IMG/VR virus record: IMGVR_UViG_3300029265_000706
Span: 1-38,266 of that record
Length of the DNA stretch: 38,266 bases
DNA from: a virus
Reading direction: 5' to 3' (one strand)
Shown here: one piece after another, positions 23,462 through 31,319 of the stretch
Numbering within the stretch: the stretch's first letter is position 1
Layout: every line of letters begins with the position of its first letter
The notes under the pieces: generated by a model
The model's database searches: none
What the model saw: only the letters and a program-made list of their open reading frames with translations
Told to the model about the DNA's origin: nothing
Made by a program: the position numbers and the translations under genes

Positions 23462-25150
23462 CTATAGTTCATCTTCACCTCTAAAAACCTTATTTAAATG
23501 GCGATTAGTAGTTAAAGCACTCTCTTGAATAATTCTTTGTCCACTAAGCGTTGTAGCTTCACTTAGAATTACAGAACCATACCTAAAGCTTGGTAAAGCT
23601 GTTGCGCCATAGAGTGAATTTAATAGAATCTTCATTGTGTATTGTTTCATATGAAATGCATCTCCCGATTCTTTGTCTCCAGATTTATATGCTGTTTTCA
23701 TTTTATTTTTATACATTACACGCTCATCAAACCATTTTTTTAGTATGGTAGATAATACTGATTCTCTATTAGTATCAAACATAACCCCATTTGCTGATAT
23801 GGACATTTTCATATCTTGGATTAAATTAATTAATTCTCCAATTTTAATTTTAGTACGTTTTCGTTTTACATTCTCAATGATGAGTTCTTCTTCAGGATCC
23901 TTACGTTTTAAATCATTTAACCCTAAACGATTATTCCTATCATCAGCATCTATAATCCTACCAATCATAGTTTCTTTACCAATATTAATAGTCATAATAA
24001 TTGATGGGTATAGAGAAGTTAAATCTTCATCAAATACATAATTATAAATACCTGCTTTTGGGCAAAATAAATAACCACCAGCATAATTCTCTTTAGTGAA
24101 AGGGTTACGTTCCTTAGCAGGTGGTACAATACCTTTACTTAATAGATAAGCTGAAATTGCTCCATCTTGGGTTTTAGTATTAGCATATACTTCACTATAG
24201 TTATGTTTTCCTTTATGGGCTAGATTTTTAACAAGTGCTAAATAATCTAACTTTTCATCTAGTTTTTTTAAGATTTCTACATCTACAAAGTTATATTGGA
24301 TAAATTTGTGAATATCATCTTCAAATAATTTATCAAGACTACCTTCATACTCAATTTTATTCATCCCTACATACTTTTCCCCAATTGCATCTAATTTAAA
24401 TGATGGTTCATCAGCCCAACTAAACTTTTTATGTAAACGCATATAATCTAAAGACTCAACCCCTGCTATTTGGATAAATTGATCTTTATACCAAGGGGTT
24501 TCACGAACATAACCTATAGGGGATAAATAACGAGCTACATCTTCACCTAAAACATTACACATTCTATAGTAAAGATAAGGAATATCAAAATAATCACTAT
24601 TCCACCCTACTATAATATCAGGATCAATTTCTCTAAACTTTTCAATAAATTTAAGTAATAATTCATCTTCAGTTTTACAAGGAATAATTTCTTTATTTCT
24701 TGCTTTAGTATGTTTTAATTGACCTTTAGGATCTAAAATAACAATACCCCATAAATCAACTTGTTTATCATACCAAGCTATTGATGTAACTTTTTTAGGA
24801 GCTGATTTGATATATTCTTCGGTAAGGGCTTCACCCATTTCAATCTCAATATCAAAAAATACTTCTCTGTGTGTTTTAGAGGGTTCATCATTGATTCCAT
24901 ACTTATCCACTAAGAACTTTTGGTGGATTGGCATATCATGAAAATGGACTTTATTGTTATCTGGAGTCCAGTTTGGGGTTTTATATAATGATTCACCATT
25001 TAATCCTTTGTGGGTGGATTTAGAATCATCACACTCTATGTAGGCTTGATTTGTCCATTCAATTTTTTCATAACCTTCATCTGACCAAAGGTGGATTAAA
25101 TGATTGTTTCCTCTTAACCTTCTTGAAAATACTTTTTTATACATTTGCAA
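23462..25150 (-). CDS. 43A: DNA polymerase, N-terminal part (gp43A-like)
   Basis: 562 residues of a family-B polymerase. The 3'-5' exonuclease has Exo I FFDIEIE (98-104), Exo II VGWNSDYFDIP (181-191) and Exo III YNFVDVEIL (286-294). Motif A is DLTSLYPSII (376-385) and motif B KILLNSLYGA (507-516). The frame ends after LNKVFRGEDEL, where T4 gp43 would run into motif C. Motif C begins the next ORF. This half alone should keep proofreading but not polymerise. The start at 25150 follows an intergenic stem-loop. Confidence 0.9.
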   Translation of the reverse strand: MQMYKKVFSRRLRGNNHLIHLWSDEGYEKIEWTNQAYIECDDSKSTHKGLNGESLYKTPNWTPDNNKVHFHDMPIHQKFLVDKYGINDEPSKTHREVFFDIEIEMGEALTEEYIKSAPKKVTSIAWYDKQVDLWGIVILDPKGQLKHTKARNKEIIPCKTEDELLLKFIEKFREIDPDIIVGWNSDYFDIPYLYYRMCNVLGEDVARYLSPIGYVRETPWYKDQFIQIAGVESLDYMRLHKKFSWADEPSFKLDAIGEKYVGMNKIEYEGSLDKLFEDDIHKFIQYNFVDVEILKKLDEKLDYLALVKNLAHKGKHNYSEVYANTKTQDGAISAYLLSKGIVPPAKERNPFTKENYAGGYLFCPKAGIYNYVFDEDLTSLYPSIIMTINIGKETMIGRIIDADDRNNRLGLNDLKRKDPEEELIIENVKRKRTKIKIGELINLIQDMKMSISANGVMFDTNRESVLSTILKKWFDERVMYKNKMKTAYKSGDKESGDAFHMKQYTMKILLNSLYGATALPSFRYGSVILSEATTLSGQRIIQESALTTNRHLNKVFRGEDEL

Positions 25151-25174
25151 CCTGTTTTGACCCGAATATAATGA

Positions 25175-25202
25175 AGGCTTAACCCGTTTCCAAGTTAAGC
25201 CT
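25175..25202. other. Stem-loop, possible terminator
   Basis: Nine perfect base pairs (AGGCTTAAC with GTTAAGCCT) around a 10-nt loop, between the last paralog gene and the polymerase. On the minus strand the tail is TCATTATATT, a weak U-tract, so termination would be partial. Confidence 0.5.
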
Positions 25203-25226
25203 CACTATTTTTAAAAAAAAAATCTG

Positions 25227-25793
25227 TTATTGTATAATAGCGAACTTTGCTACTAATACACAATCAACACTTGATACTAAATCATTCACGGTGATGTTAG
25301 GTTCAACAAAAACATTAGTTTCCGTTGGATAGAAATATTCCTGATTAATCCGTTGACTAACTGCAAATTCAAAAGCTGCTCCACCGGATACACTAGGGAT
25401 ACTATAGAAACCTTGAACTGCTCCTGCAAGTACAGTACCACCATCATCTGCTACACTCCGAGGGTTACATATATAAGACCTAAAATTCTCATTTTTAATT
25501 CCTATTGACATACGACCTCCTACACCTAAATCTACTTCTTCTTTAAATACTATATATAACTCTTGGATTAATGAATTTGCAGGTATTGCCCTTGGAAGTT
25601 CAAGTTCATACCTTCCCGTGGGTGTAGGAATTGTAAATGGTGATGTAGTTGTAACGCTATTGAACTCACTGGTTAGAGTTGTTAAATAATTACTAGTAGC
25701 ATTACTTCTTGTAGTAATATCCCTATTTGTATTGTCACCATTGTTAAACCCAAATTTGGCTGTTGCATCCGTTAGATTGAATGTTGCTCGCAT
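25227..25793 (-). CDS. Tandem paralog D, probable beta-rich virion protein
   Basis: 188 residues and the most diverged of four adjacent paralogs. It starts MRATFNLTDATAKFGFNNGD, with the shared F(N/S)L-DATA-FGFN-GDN-NRDI block over residues 4-27. The rest is predicted beta-sandwich with alternating Thr/Ser/Val strands. There is no signal peptide, membrane segment or catalytic motif. By composition and tandem duplication it is likely a virion surface or fibre-associated protein, but this is an inference. Ala/Gly-rich paralogs B and C resemble each other more than this one. Confidence 0.6.
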   Translation of the reverse strand: MRATFNLTDATAKFGFNNGDNTNRDITTRSNATSNYLTTLTSEFNSVTTTSPFTIPTPTGRYELELPRAIPANSLIQELYIVFKEEVDLGVGGRMSIGIKNENFRSYICNPRSVADDGGTVLAGAVQGFYSIPSVSGGAAFEFAVSQRINQEYFYPTETNVFVEPNITVNDLVSSVDCVLVAKFAIIQ

Positions 25794-25820
25794 AGTTTTG
25801 TTTTTTTAATTAAGAGATTT

Positions 25821-26366
25821 TTATATTGTGGAGTAATTTACTACGAATATAGCATCAACACTTGCTGCTAATGCATTCACCCCAACTATGGTTTGTATGA
25901 AAAGTGTTTGATCAGCTGTGAAGTATCTAACTCCACCAGGAGTAAATGTAAATGCTGCTCCATTTTGACTAGGAGCTTGGTTGATACCTTGGACGGATCC
26001 TTCATCTACTCCACCACCTGCATTATCTACTAGTGCTAATGGACATATTTCAGCTCCACCACTAGTTGAACCAACAGTTAATGATAAAGTACCTCCTGCT
26101 CCTAAATCTATGTCTTCTTTGAATAGTACTGATATATTAGTTATTACTCCATTTGCAGGTGAAGCTGCTGGAAATGTAAAATTTGTTGTAGCTACTCCTA
26201 CAGGAATCGTAAATGCTGTTGATGTTACCTTTGAAGCAGCAGAATTTAGAGTTGCTAAATAAGCTGCAGTAGCATCTGCTCTTGTAATAATATCCCTATT
26301 TGGATTGTCACCACTGTTAAACCCAAATGAGGCTGTTGCATTTGTTAGATTGAATGTTTGTTGCAT
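25821..26366 (-). CDS. Tandem paralog C, probable beta-rich virion protein
   Basis: 181 residues. It begins MQQTFNLTNATASFGFNSGD and keeps the block GDNPNRDIITR. It continues with FTIPVGVATTNFTF, SVLFKEDIDLGAGGTLSLTV and a C-terminal ADQTLFIQTIVGVNALAASV strand pair shared with paralog B. Thr/Ala/Gly-rich beta composition is typical of virion decoration or fibre proteins. It follows a terminator at 26396-26434, so it may have its own promoter close to 26390, but no TTTGG/TATATTTA box is visible there. Confidence 0.6.
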   Translation of the reverse strand: MQQTFNLTNATASFGFNSGDNPNRDIITRADATAAYLATLNSAASKVTSTAFTIPVGVATTNFTFPAASPANGVITNISVLFKEDIDLGAGGTLSLTVGSTSGGAEICPLALVDNAGGGVDEGSVQGINQAPSQNGAAFTFTPGGVRYFTADQTLFIQTIVGVNALAASVDAIFVVNYSTI

Positions 26367-26395
26367 GTTTTTGTTTATTGTTGTTTAATGATTAA

Positions 26396-26434
26396 TTATA
26401 AAAAGGGGTAAATCAGTATATCCAACTTACCCCT
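26396..26434 (-). terminator. Rho-independent terminator
   Basis: The stem AGGGGTAA/TTACCCCT (26434-26427 and 26411-26404) with a 15-nt loop is followed on the minus strand by TTTTTAT. It lies after the stop of paralog B (26458). Confidence 0.75.
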
Positions 26435-26457
26435 CTTTGTAGTTCTATTAATGTGTT

Positions 26458-26991
26458 TTATAAAGTAGTGTAACTTACTACTAAAGAACAAGTTGCTGCT
26501 CCAGCCATTGCATTTACTCCTACTACTGATCTTATAAATAGAGAAGTCCCATTAACGAAATAAACTGGTGTTCCTGTTTCAAATACAAATACTGCTCCAC
26601 CTGTTGCGGCTATTGAAGAAATACCTGTAGCTGCTCCTGTAGATATTGAACCTCCTGCTGCTCCTGTTAAAACTGATGCACAAAGTTCTGCACCACCTGA
26701 AGCTGTACCAACTGCAAGATTTAAAGTACCTCCGGCACCAAAATCGACTGCTGATCTAAATATTACTTTAAGATCGGTTACTACTGAATTTGCAGGAACT
26801 ATATTTAAAAATTGAGTATCTACTGTTGCAACTCCTGCAGGGATTGTAAATGCTATTTTTGATGCTTTTGCTGTTTGTCCTAAAAAGGTTGCTGTAGCAT
26901 CTTGTCTTGTAATGATATCCCTATTTGGGTTATCACCGCTGTTAAACCCAAAGGAGGCTGTTGCGTTTGTTAAATTGAATGATGGTTGCAT
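26458..26991 (-). CDS. Tandem paralog B, probable beta-rich virion protein
   Basis: 177 residues. It starts MQPSFNLTNATASFGFNSGD and is nearly identical to paralog C over the first 30 residues, then diverges: FTIPAGVATVDTQF, a GAGGTLNLAVGTASGGAELC segment and a C-terminal GTSLFIRSVVGVNAMAG. The GC-rich Ala/Gly codons (mostly GCT and GGT) differ from the AT-rich neighbours and suit high expression. It is followed by a clear terminator. A virion role is inferred, not shown. Confidence 0.6.
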   Translation of the reverse strand: MQPSFNLTNATASFGFNSGDNPNRDIITRQDATATFLGQTAKASKIAFTIPAGVATVDTQFLNIVPANSVVTDLKVIFRSAVDFGAGGTLNLAVGTASGGAELCASVLTGAAGGSISTGAATGISSIAATGGAVFVFETGTPVYFVNGTSLFIRSVVGVNAMAGAATCSLVVSYTTL

Positions 26992-27028
26992 AATTTTGTT
27001 TTTAATTAATTAAATTATTTATTTGTGT

Positions 27029-27068
27029 ACATTGATACATATTATAAAAGGGTTAAAATTATATATTA
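27029..27068. repeat. Duplicated intergenic segment, copy 1
   Basis: About 40 bp around ATTATAAAAGGGTTAAAATT upstream of paralog B, overlapping the stop of paralog A. It matches 27704-27742 with a few substitutions and contains an ACCCTTTTATAATATG core on the minus strand. It was probably copied with the gene and may hold the late-type promoter. Confidence 0.6.
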
Positions 27069-27665
27069 TATAGTAATGTAATCTACTATAAATGTAACAT
27101 TTACGGGATCTTTTAGGGTTTGGTTATCAAATACTGTTCTTGCAAATAATAATTGATCTGTTTCAAAATATCTAACTGCACCATTTACAAATGTAAAAGA
27201 TTCTGCAGGGTACAAACTACCCTCAAAAGGAAAAGGTGTAACAGCAATACTATCCAAGGATTGCACTGCTCCTGCTACAATATCCCGACCTGCAACGTTG
27301 GATTTTGCGGGTGCACAAATTTCTGCTCCACCTGTAGTTGTACCAATTGAAAAGTTTATATTAGAAGTTATATCAAAACGATTAGGTGGGACTGGGAAGT
27401 TGATTTGTGTTACTTCAGTCCACACTAACGACACACCAGTTATTAATGAACCTGCAGGTATTGGGGTTGACATTGGTGTATCTATGGTTGATTCATCAAA
27501 TGATGGTATGGAGATGACAGTTATTATGGAAGATGGTACGATAGAGTCAAGTGTTGTTACATACTCTGCAGTAGCATTTTTTCTTATAATAATATCCCTA
27601 TTTGGGTTATCACCCCTATTAAAACCAAATGTAGCCGTTGCATCCTCCAAACTAAATCTCCCCAT
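27066..27665 (-). CDS. Tandem paralog A, probable beta-rich virion protein
   Basis: 199 residues, the longest paralog. It starts MGRFSLEDATATFGFNRGD and keeps GDNPNRDIIIRKNATAEY. The body has extra insertions (IPSFDESTIDTPMSTPIP and NRFDITSNINF) before TGGAEICAP and the C-terminal ETDQLLFARTVFDNQ. It is the first of the four in transcription order, and the 27704-27742 repeat lies just upstream. Likely virion-associated by analogy with the other three. No known family was recognised. Confidence 0.6.
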   Translation of the reverse strand: MGRFSLEDATATFGFNRGDNPNRDIIIRKNATAEYVTTLDSIVPSSIITVISIPSFDESTIDTPMSTPIPAGSLITGVSLVWTEVTQINFPVPPNRFDITSNINFSIGTTTGGAEICAPAKSNVAGRDIVAGAVQSLDSIAVTPFPFEGSLYPAESFTFVNGAVRYFETDQLLFARTVFDNQTLKDPVNVTFIVDYITI

Positions 27666-27703
27666 AATTTTAAACCTTTAAATGTAAGTTATACCATTCA
27701 CAT

Positions 27704-27742
27704 ACGTTAATACATACTATAAAAGGGTTGAAATTATATATT
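27704..27742. repeat. Duplicated intergenic segment, copy 2
   Basis: ACTATAAAAGGGTTGAAATT and flanks, upstream of paralog A and overlapping the 3' end of the MazG-like gene. It is the partner of 27029-27068. The shared minus-strand core TTTTATA(A/G)TATGTAT has some likeness to T4-type late promoters (TATAAATA), which is speculative. Confidence 0.6.
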
Positions 27743-28372
27743 TTTTAATTCTTCTTCTCTAAAGAATTTGGTTAAATCAGGGCGGAAGTAATTAATATTT
27801 TTCATAACCTTCATATCACGCGTTCTATAGACAATATAATATCCCCCAACCTTCGAATAGTGACATGGTTCCTTTTGCTCTGCAGAGCGCCTCTCAACGG
27901 TTTTTTGTGCTTCTTCTTCGTTAACACAAGCCTTAGACATATTTGACGCTTGTACTTCTTGATATGCGGGCCATACTTTTTCTTTAAGACCATGTAACAT
28001 AGCTCCGTTACCAAGTGAAACGTAGGTAATGTCACATAGAGCATCAAGAACTTCAATAATGTCTCCGGCTTCACATGCAGCCTTATATTCTTCAAGTTCT
28101 TCAAGGATGAAATTATAAACAAACATCCATTCTTTTTTTTCTGGAATCGTAGATTCATAGTTATTTGGTTTACCCATAGTAGAATTAAATTCCTCTACTT
28201 CACTTACAAAAGGAACATATTTGCTTAAAATCATACTCTCAATACGATTAGATATAACATCTGCCCATTCCATTTGGGGAATTATATTTTCTCTATCTCT
28301 ATATTGTACCTCATTTAACAATTCAATACTATTTATCAATTCCTGTTGAATTAACTCTTTTACTTTCTTCAT
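27734..28372 (-). CDS. MazG-like nucleotide pyrophosphatase
   Basis: 212 residues. The helical core has EELEEYKAA (91-99) and IIEVLDALCDITYV (105-118), the EExxE...ExxD metal-binding pattern of the MazG/PRA-PH fold, which hydrolyses NTPs or related nucleotides to monophosphates. Extra N-terminal helices and a C-terminal part (YYIVYRTRDMKV) surround it. It lies 13 bp downstream of folE. It may shape the nucleotide pool or alter host ppGpp signalling, as proposed for phage MazG. Confidence 0.75.
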   Translation of the reverse strand: MKKVKELIQQELINSIELLNEVQYRDRENIIPQMEWADVISNRIESMILSKYVPFVSEVEEFNSTMGKPNNYESTIPEKKEWMFVYNFILEELEEYKAACEAGDIIEVLDALCDITYVSLGNGAMLHGLKEKVWPAYQEVQASNMSKACVNEEEAQKTVERRSAEQKEPCHYSKVGGYYIVYRTRDMKVMKNINYFRPDLTKFFREEELKNI

Positions 28373-28385
28373 AGTTATTATTTAT

Positions 28386-29081
28386 TTATATTTGGTGTCC
28401 CCCATTATTGATTTTTATGCTATCAAAGAATTCTTTTCTTGATTGATTTGTATTATCTCTAAATGCTTTACATGCTTTAGTAGTAACCATGGAAGCACCA
28501 TGATGTTTAACACCTCTACAACTTACACATGAATGTGTTGCAACTATTGTAACAATTACACCTAAATTACCTTCAGTGATTTTATCTACTGCATTGTGGA
28601 TAGCTGATGTTAGTTGTTCTTGAATAGCACCTCTACGACCAAATAATTCTACGATTCTATTAAGTTTAGATAACCCAATTACTTGACCTGATTCTCCTGC
28701 AATATAACCAATATGAACTACACCCATAATAGTTTGGTGATGGTGTGAACACATAGATGTAAGTGGGATATTTCTTTCAATTACGATTCCATCATAACCA
28801 TCACTTGGGAATGAAGTAATAGGAGACATTGCTGTATAACGTCCTGCCCATAAATCATTTACATAAGCTTTAGCTACACGTCTTGGTGTCTCCATAGAAT
28901 TTGGATCATTTCTCCAATCACATTTTAAAGCATCTAAAAAATCACCATATGCTTTTTCAGCATCGTTAATCATTTTATCTTTATTAGATTGTTCTAATGG
29001 GAAGCCTTCAGCAACTCCATTCGCAAAACCTGTCTGTACCACTTCTAATTCTTCGTGGATTTTTCTACGTTTATTTTCCAT
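28386..29081 (-). CDS. folE: GTP cyclohydrolase I (FolE)
   Basis: 231 residues, full length. The core shows NIPLTSMCSHHHQTIMG with zinc ligands Cys111 and His114, VIGLSKLNRIVELFGRR (134-150), QEQLT, and THSCVSCRGV with His183 and the third zinc ligand Cys185. It converts GTP to 7,8-dihydroneopterin triphosphate, the first step to preQ0. QueD, QueE and QueC genes lie upstream on the same strand, so deazaguanine synthesis rather than folate is the likely purpose. It has its own promoter at 29101-29132. Confidence 0.92.
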   Translation of the reverse strand: MENKRRKIHEELEVVQTGFANGVAEGFPLEQSNKDKMINDAEKAYGDFLDALKCDWRNDPNSMETPRRVAKAYVNDLWAGRYTAMSPITSFPSDGYDGIVIERNIPLTSMCSHHHQTIMGVVHIGYIAGESGQVIGLSKLNRIVELFGRRGAIQEQLTSAIHNAVDKITEGNLGVIVTIVATHSCVSCRGVKHHGASMVTTKACKAFRDNTNQSRKEFFDSIKINNGGHQI

Positions 29082-29100
29082 TTATAACTTTTTATATAAT

Positions 29101-29132
29101 ATAATATACGAACTCTATTTATAGAGCCCAAA
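29101..29132 (-). promoter_or_regulatory. Bacteroidetes-type promoter
   Basis: Read leftward: TTTGG (29132-29128), a 19-bp spacer ending TTCG, TATATTAT (29108-29101). Its -33 side overlaps the last codons of hpt. It drives folE. Confidence 0.75.
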
Positions 29133-29622
29133 TTGAAGGTAAATTTCTATTATGTCCATTTTCATCATCCATTCCAGCTCCGATCACCCACTCATCTTTA
29201 ATAGTAAAAGCATGATATGATTGTTGTTTTGGTGTTGGGGAGGTAGATCTTGTAATTAAAGATGCTATTGAAATCGAAGCTGGGTGTTTTACTTCTAAAT
29301 ATTCTATAACAGCAGAAATCGTATTTCCAGTATCGTAAATATCATCTACAATGTAAACATGCTTACCCTTTATGGGTGTTTCCAAATCCTTAGTGATTTG
29401 TATATCGCCTTGTTTGCGCTTTGTATACGATTTAACGCGCATAAAATCACACTCCACCACAATCGGCATAGCACGAACTAAATCGCTGTAAAACGCAAAG
29501 CAACCGTTAAGTAAACCAACCATTATTACAGGTGTTTTATCACCTCTATGAGCATCTGCTATTTGTTTACCAATTATTTTAGTTTGGAAATTAATAGCCT
29601 TAGCCGAAATTAATTCTCTCAT
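29119..29622 (-). CDS. hpt: Hypoxanthine-guanine phosphoribosyltransferase
   Basis: 167 residues, typical for bacterial Hpt. The PRPP-binding motif is VYIVDDIYDTGNT (89-101), and the N-terminal GLLNGCFAFYSDLVRAM and the flexible-loop segment MRVKSYTKRKQGD are in place. WVIGAGMDDE near the end matches the purine-binding loop. It salvages guanine or hypoxanthine to GMP or IMP with PRPP. DpdA-type exchange releases free guanine, so recycling it to GMP would fit this cluster. Confidence 0.88.
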   Translation of the reverse strand: MRELISAKAINFQTKIIGKQIADAHRGDKTPVIMVGLLNGCFAFYSDLVRAMPIVVECDFMRVKSYTKRKQGDIQITKDLETPIKGKHVYIVDDIYDTGNTISAVIEYLEVKHPASISIASLITRSTSPTPKQQSYHAFTIKDEWVIGAGMDDENGHNRNLPSIWAL

Positions 29623-29762
29623 TTTTCCTCTTTAATTAAATATTTATCTAGGACTTCAATTACTTGTTCCATAGCATCATAGTCGTTGGTTGTATCATTG
29701 ACAACTTTAACTATTTGCTCTGATATTTCCTCTAATATGCCAAAATTTTCTATCTTATCCAC
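29619..29762 (-). CDS. Small acidic protein with GTG start
   Basis: 47 residues if started at the GTG at 29762 (VDKIENFGILEEISEQIVK). The helical, acidic sequence ends in a TGA that overlaps the hpt start (ATGA), so translation is probably coupled. There is no nearby ATG, which makes a non-ATG start necessary. The function is unknown, and it could be a chance open frame. Confidence 0.45.
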   Translation of the reverse strand: MDKIENFGILEEISEQIVKVVNDTTNDYDAMEQVIEVLDKYLIKEEK

Positions 29763-29792
29763 TATACTTATTTTATTTTTTACTATTATTTC

Positions 29793-30569
29793 TTACACAA
29801 ATCTCTTTTTATCATAAGCAATGATGTGATCTCGCCCTGTCATACAATAACCCCTCTCAGCACACATTTCAAATACAAGGGGGTACATTTTGATTAATTC
29901 ATCTCTAGAATCCCCACCAGGCATTATAAATGTTTTATCTTTAGGAATATCCATTTTAACTCTAAATTCTTCAATTTCAGCTAAACCACTTTCAGTTCCA
30001 TCCCATACTGGTTTGTAATGATAATCAGAATGGTAATCTAATGTTTGACGGATAGCCTGAAAATTAAGTCTAAGTTTATTATGTTGTTTAATAATCTTCT
30101 CATCTGTAATCTTACCTCCAGGAGTTGGTACACCTAATACTGGAACTGAATTGCTAAATTTAGGGCTAAGTGAGATAAGACCTATTGGAAAATCAGTTTC
30201 AATGAAATGAGATCCTTCAGTTTCAATTGTAATTAATATACCTCTCTCATTTGCAAAGTTGGTTAATTCATTTACAACTGTAGGGTGGAGTGTAGGACTT
30301 CCTCCAGTTAACATCATCTCTTTAATATGAGGGTTTTCATCATACATTTTAATAATATCGTTAAATGTAAAACCCCCTCTTTCGGGATGTATTGATGTTT
30401 GCCAAGAATCACACCATCCACCTTCACCGAAATAACATCTATGGGTACACCCTGTAGTTCTTACTGCTATAGTTGGACGTCCAAAACGGCTACCCTCTGA
30501 TTGTACACACCTGTATAATTCAAGTATGGGGAGTACCTTGTTGTAATCTTCTATTCTTTTTATTGCCAT
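29793..30569 (-). CDS. queE: QueE-like 7-carboxy-7-deazaguanine synthase (radical SAM)
   Basis: 258 residues. LYRCVQSEGSRFGRPTIAVR matches the QueE N-terminus (SxQGEG-type, then GxPxxFVR). The cluster site is CTHRCYFGEGGWCDS with Cys41, Cys45 and Cys53 (C-x3-C-x7-C), wider than the usual CX3CX2C but with the conserved Asp after the last Cys. MLTGGSPTLHP is the GGEP-like SAM motif. It rearranges CPH4 to CDG, the third preQ0 step. The queD gene lies 13 bp upstream. Confidence 0.85.
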   Translation of the reverse strand: MAIKRIEDYNKVLPILELYRCVQSEGSRFGRPTIAVRTTGCTHRCYFGEGGWCDSWQTSIHPERGGFTFNDIIKMYDENPHIKEMMLTGGSPTLHPTVVNELTNFANERGILITIETEGSHFIETDFPIGLISLSPKFSNSVPVLGVPTPGGKITDEKIIKQHNKLRLNFQAIRQTLDYHSDYHYKPVWDGTESGLAEIEEFRVKMDIPKDKTFIMPGGDSRDELIKMYPLVFEMCAERGYCMTGRDHIIAYDKKRFV

Positions 30570-30582
30570 AACTATTTTTTAT

Positions 30583-31050
30583 TTAATCTTCTACATAATA
30601 TGCAGCATTTTTACCATGTTCCATAAACTTTACCTTAGTAACCCTAACCCTACCACCAGTCTCTTCTAATACGAATGGGTTAAGCTTATTAAAAATGAAT
30701 TCTGAGAATTTTTCGGCACCTGTAGCTTCAATAACTCTTAACTGGATTACACCTAAATCATTCATTGTTTTCCAACCTCCCATTCCAGGATCATCTTCAG
30801 CAACAATAACTGTGTGGTCAAACATATAGTCCATCCATTCTTTAGGTGATTTACCATCGATTAAAGTTTTAGCACGTTTCATACCTCCAAAATCCCAAAC
30901 CCAATTTCGATCATCTAATTCACCTTCAAAATATACCTTAAATGAAATACCATAACCATGTAGAAATCTACAGTGTGTATCTTCTGCTTTCCATTGACGA
31001 AACACTGTACTAAACCCGTCAAATATTTTACTTGATTGAAATTTACCCAT
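30583..31050 (-). CDS. queD: QueD-like 6-carboxytetrahydropterin synthase
   Basis: 155 residues. The segment FRQWKAEDTHCRFLHGYGIS contains the catalytic-type Cys and the HG(Y/H) motif, and WVWDFGGMKRAK and DHTVIVAEDDPG complete the family layout. Compared with E. coli QueD the first zinc histidine and the second His of HGH are not in the usual places. An FRQWRA/SHCxFLHGY form of the family exists, so it is likely active. It makes CPH4 from dihydroneopterin triphosphate. It overlaps the thioredoxin gene by 8 bp. Confidence 0.82.
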   Translation of the reverse strand: MGKFQSSKIFDGFSTVFRQWKAEDTHCRFLHGYGISFKVYFEGELDDRNWVWDFGGMKRAKTLIDGKSPKEWMDYMFDHTVIVAEDDPGMGGWKTMNDLGVIQLRVIEATGAEKFSEFIFNKLNPFVLEETGGRVRVTKVKFMEHGKNAAYYVED

Positions 31051-31300
31051 TATACCAGTCTAAAATTTGTTGTTGTGATTGAACTCCAATTTTACGGCTA
31101 AGTTCTTTTCCATCTAAATCAGTTAAAATTAAAGTTGGGATGCTTTTAATATCATATTGTTGGGTTATTGATGCATCATAGTCACAATTAACCTTTTTAA
31201 CTTTTACCCCATATTTTTCTAACCCATCCATAATAGGTCCTAATTGTTTACAAGGTCCACACCACGGTGCGGAGAAGTAGATAATTCCTTTCTTATTCAT
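31043..31300 (-). CDS. Thioredoxin-like protein
   Basis: 85 residues, about the size of T4 thioredoxin NrdC (87 aa). WCGPCK at 13-18 is the classical thioredoxin active site and differs from the CVYC of T4. The cis-proline segment SIPTLIL (53-59) is present. It could reduce ribonucleotide reductase or, given its place between queC and queD, keep the deazaguanine enzymes reduced. Cytoplasmic, no signal peptide. Confidence 0.88.
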   Translation of the reverse strand: MNKKGIIYFSAPWCGPCKQLGPIMDGLEKYGVKVKKVNCDYDASITQQYDIKSIPTLILTDLDGKELSRKIGVQSQQQILDWYNG

Positions 31301-31319
31301 AATTTATTTATTTTATTGT

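Noticed and set aside
23673-24041. 122-codon plus-strand open frame opposite the DNA polymerase
   Set aside because: Lies within the polymerase exonuclease/palm coding frame. Hydrophobic composition comes from reading AT-rich codons backwards.
22483-25150. Intein or intron as the cause of the polymerase split
   Set aside because: Only 43 bp separate the two ORFs, too short for either, and no splicing motifs or homing nuclease are present.
27298-27681. 127-codon plus-strand open frame opposite paralog A
   Set aside because: Mirror of the Ala/Thr-rich paralog gene. Similar antisense frames appear opposite the other paralogs because of codon bias.
27811-28158. 115-codon minus-strand frame inside the MazG-like gene
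   Set aside because: Wholly inside the real gene in another frame, very Lys-rich, and without the EExxE/ExxD motif.
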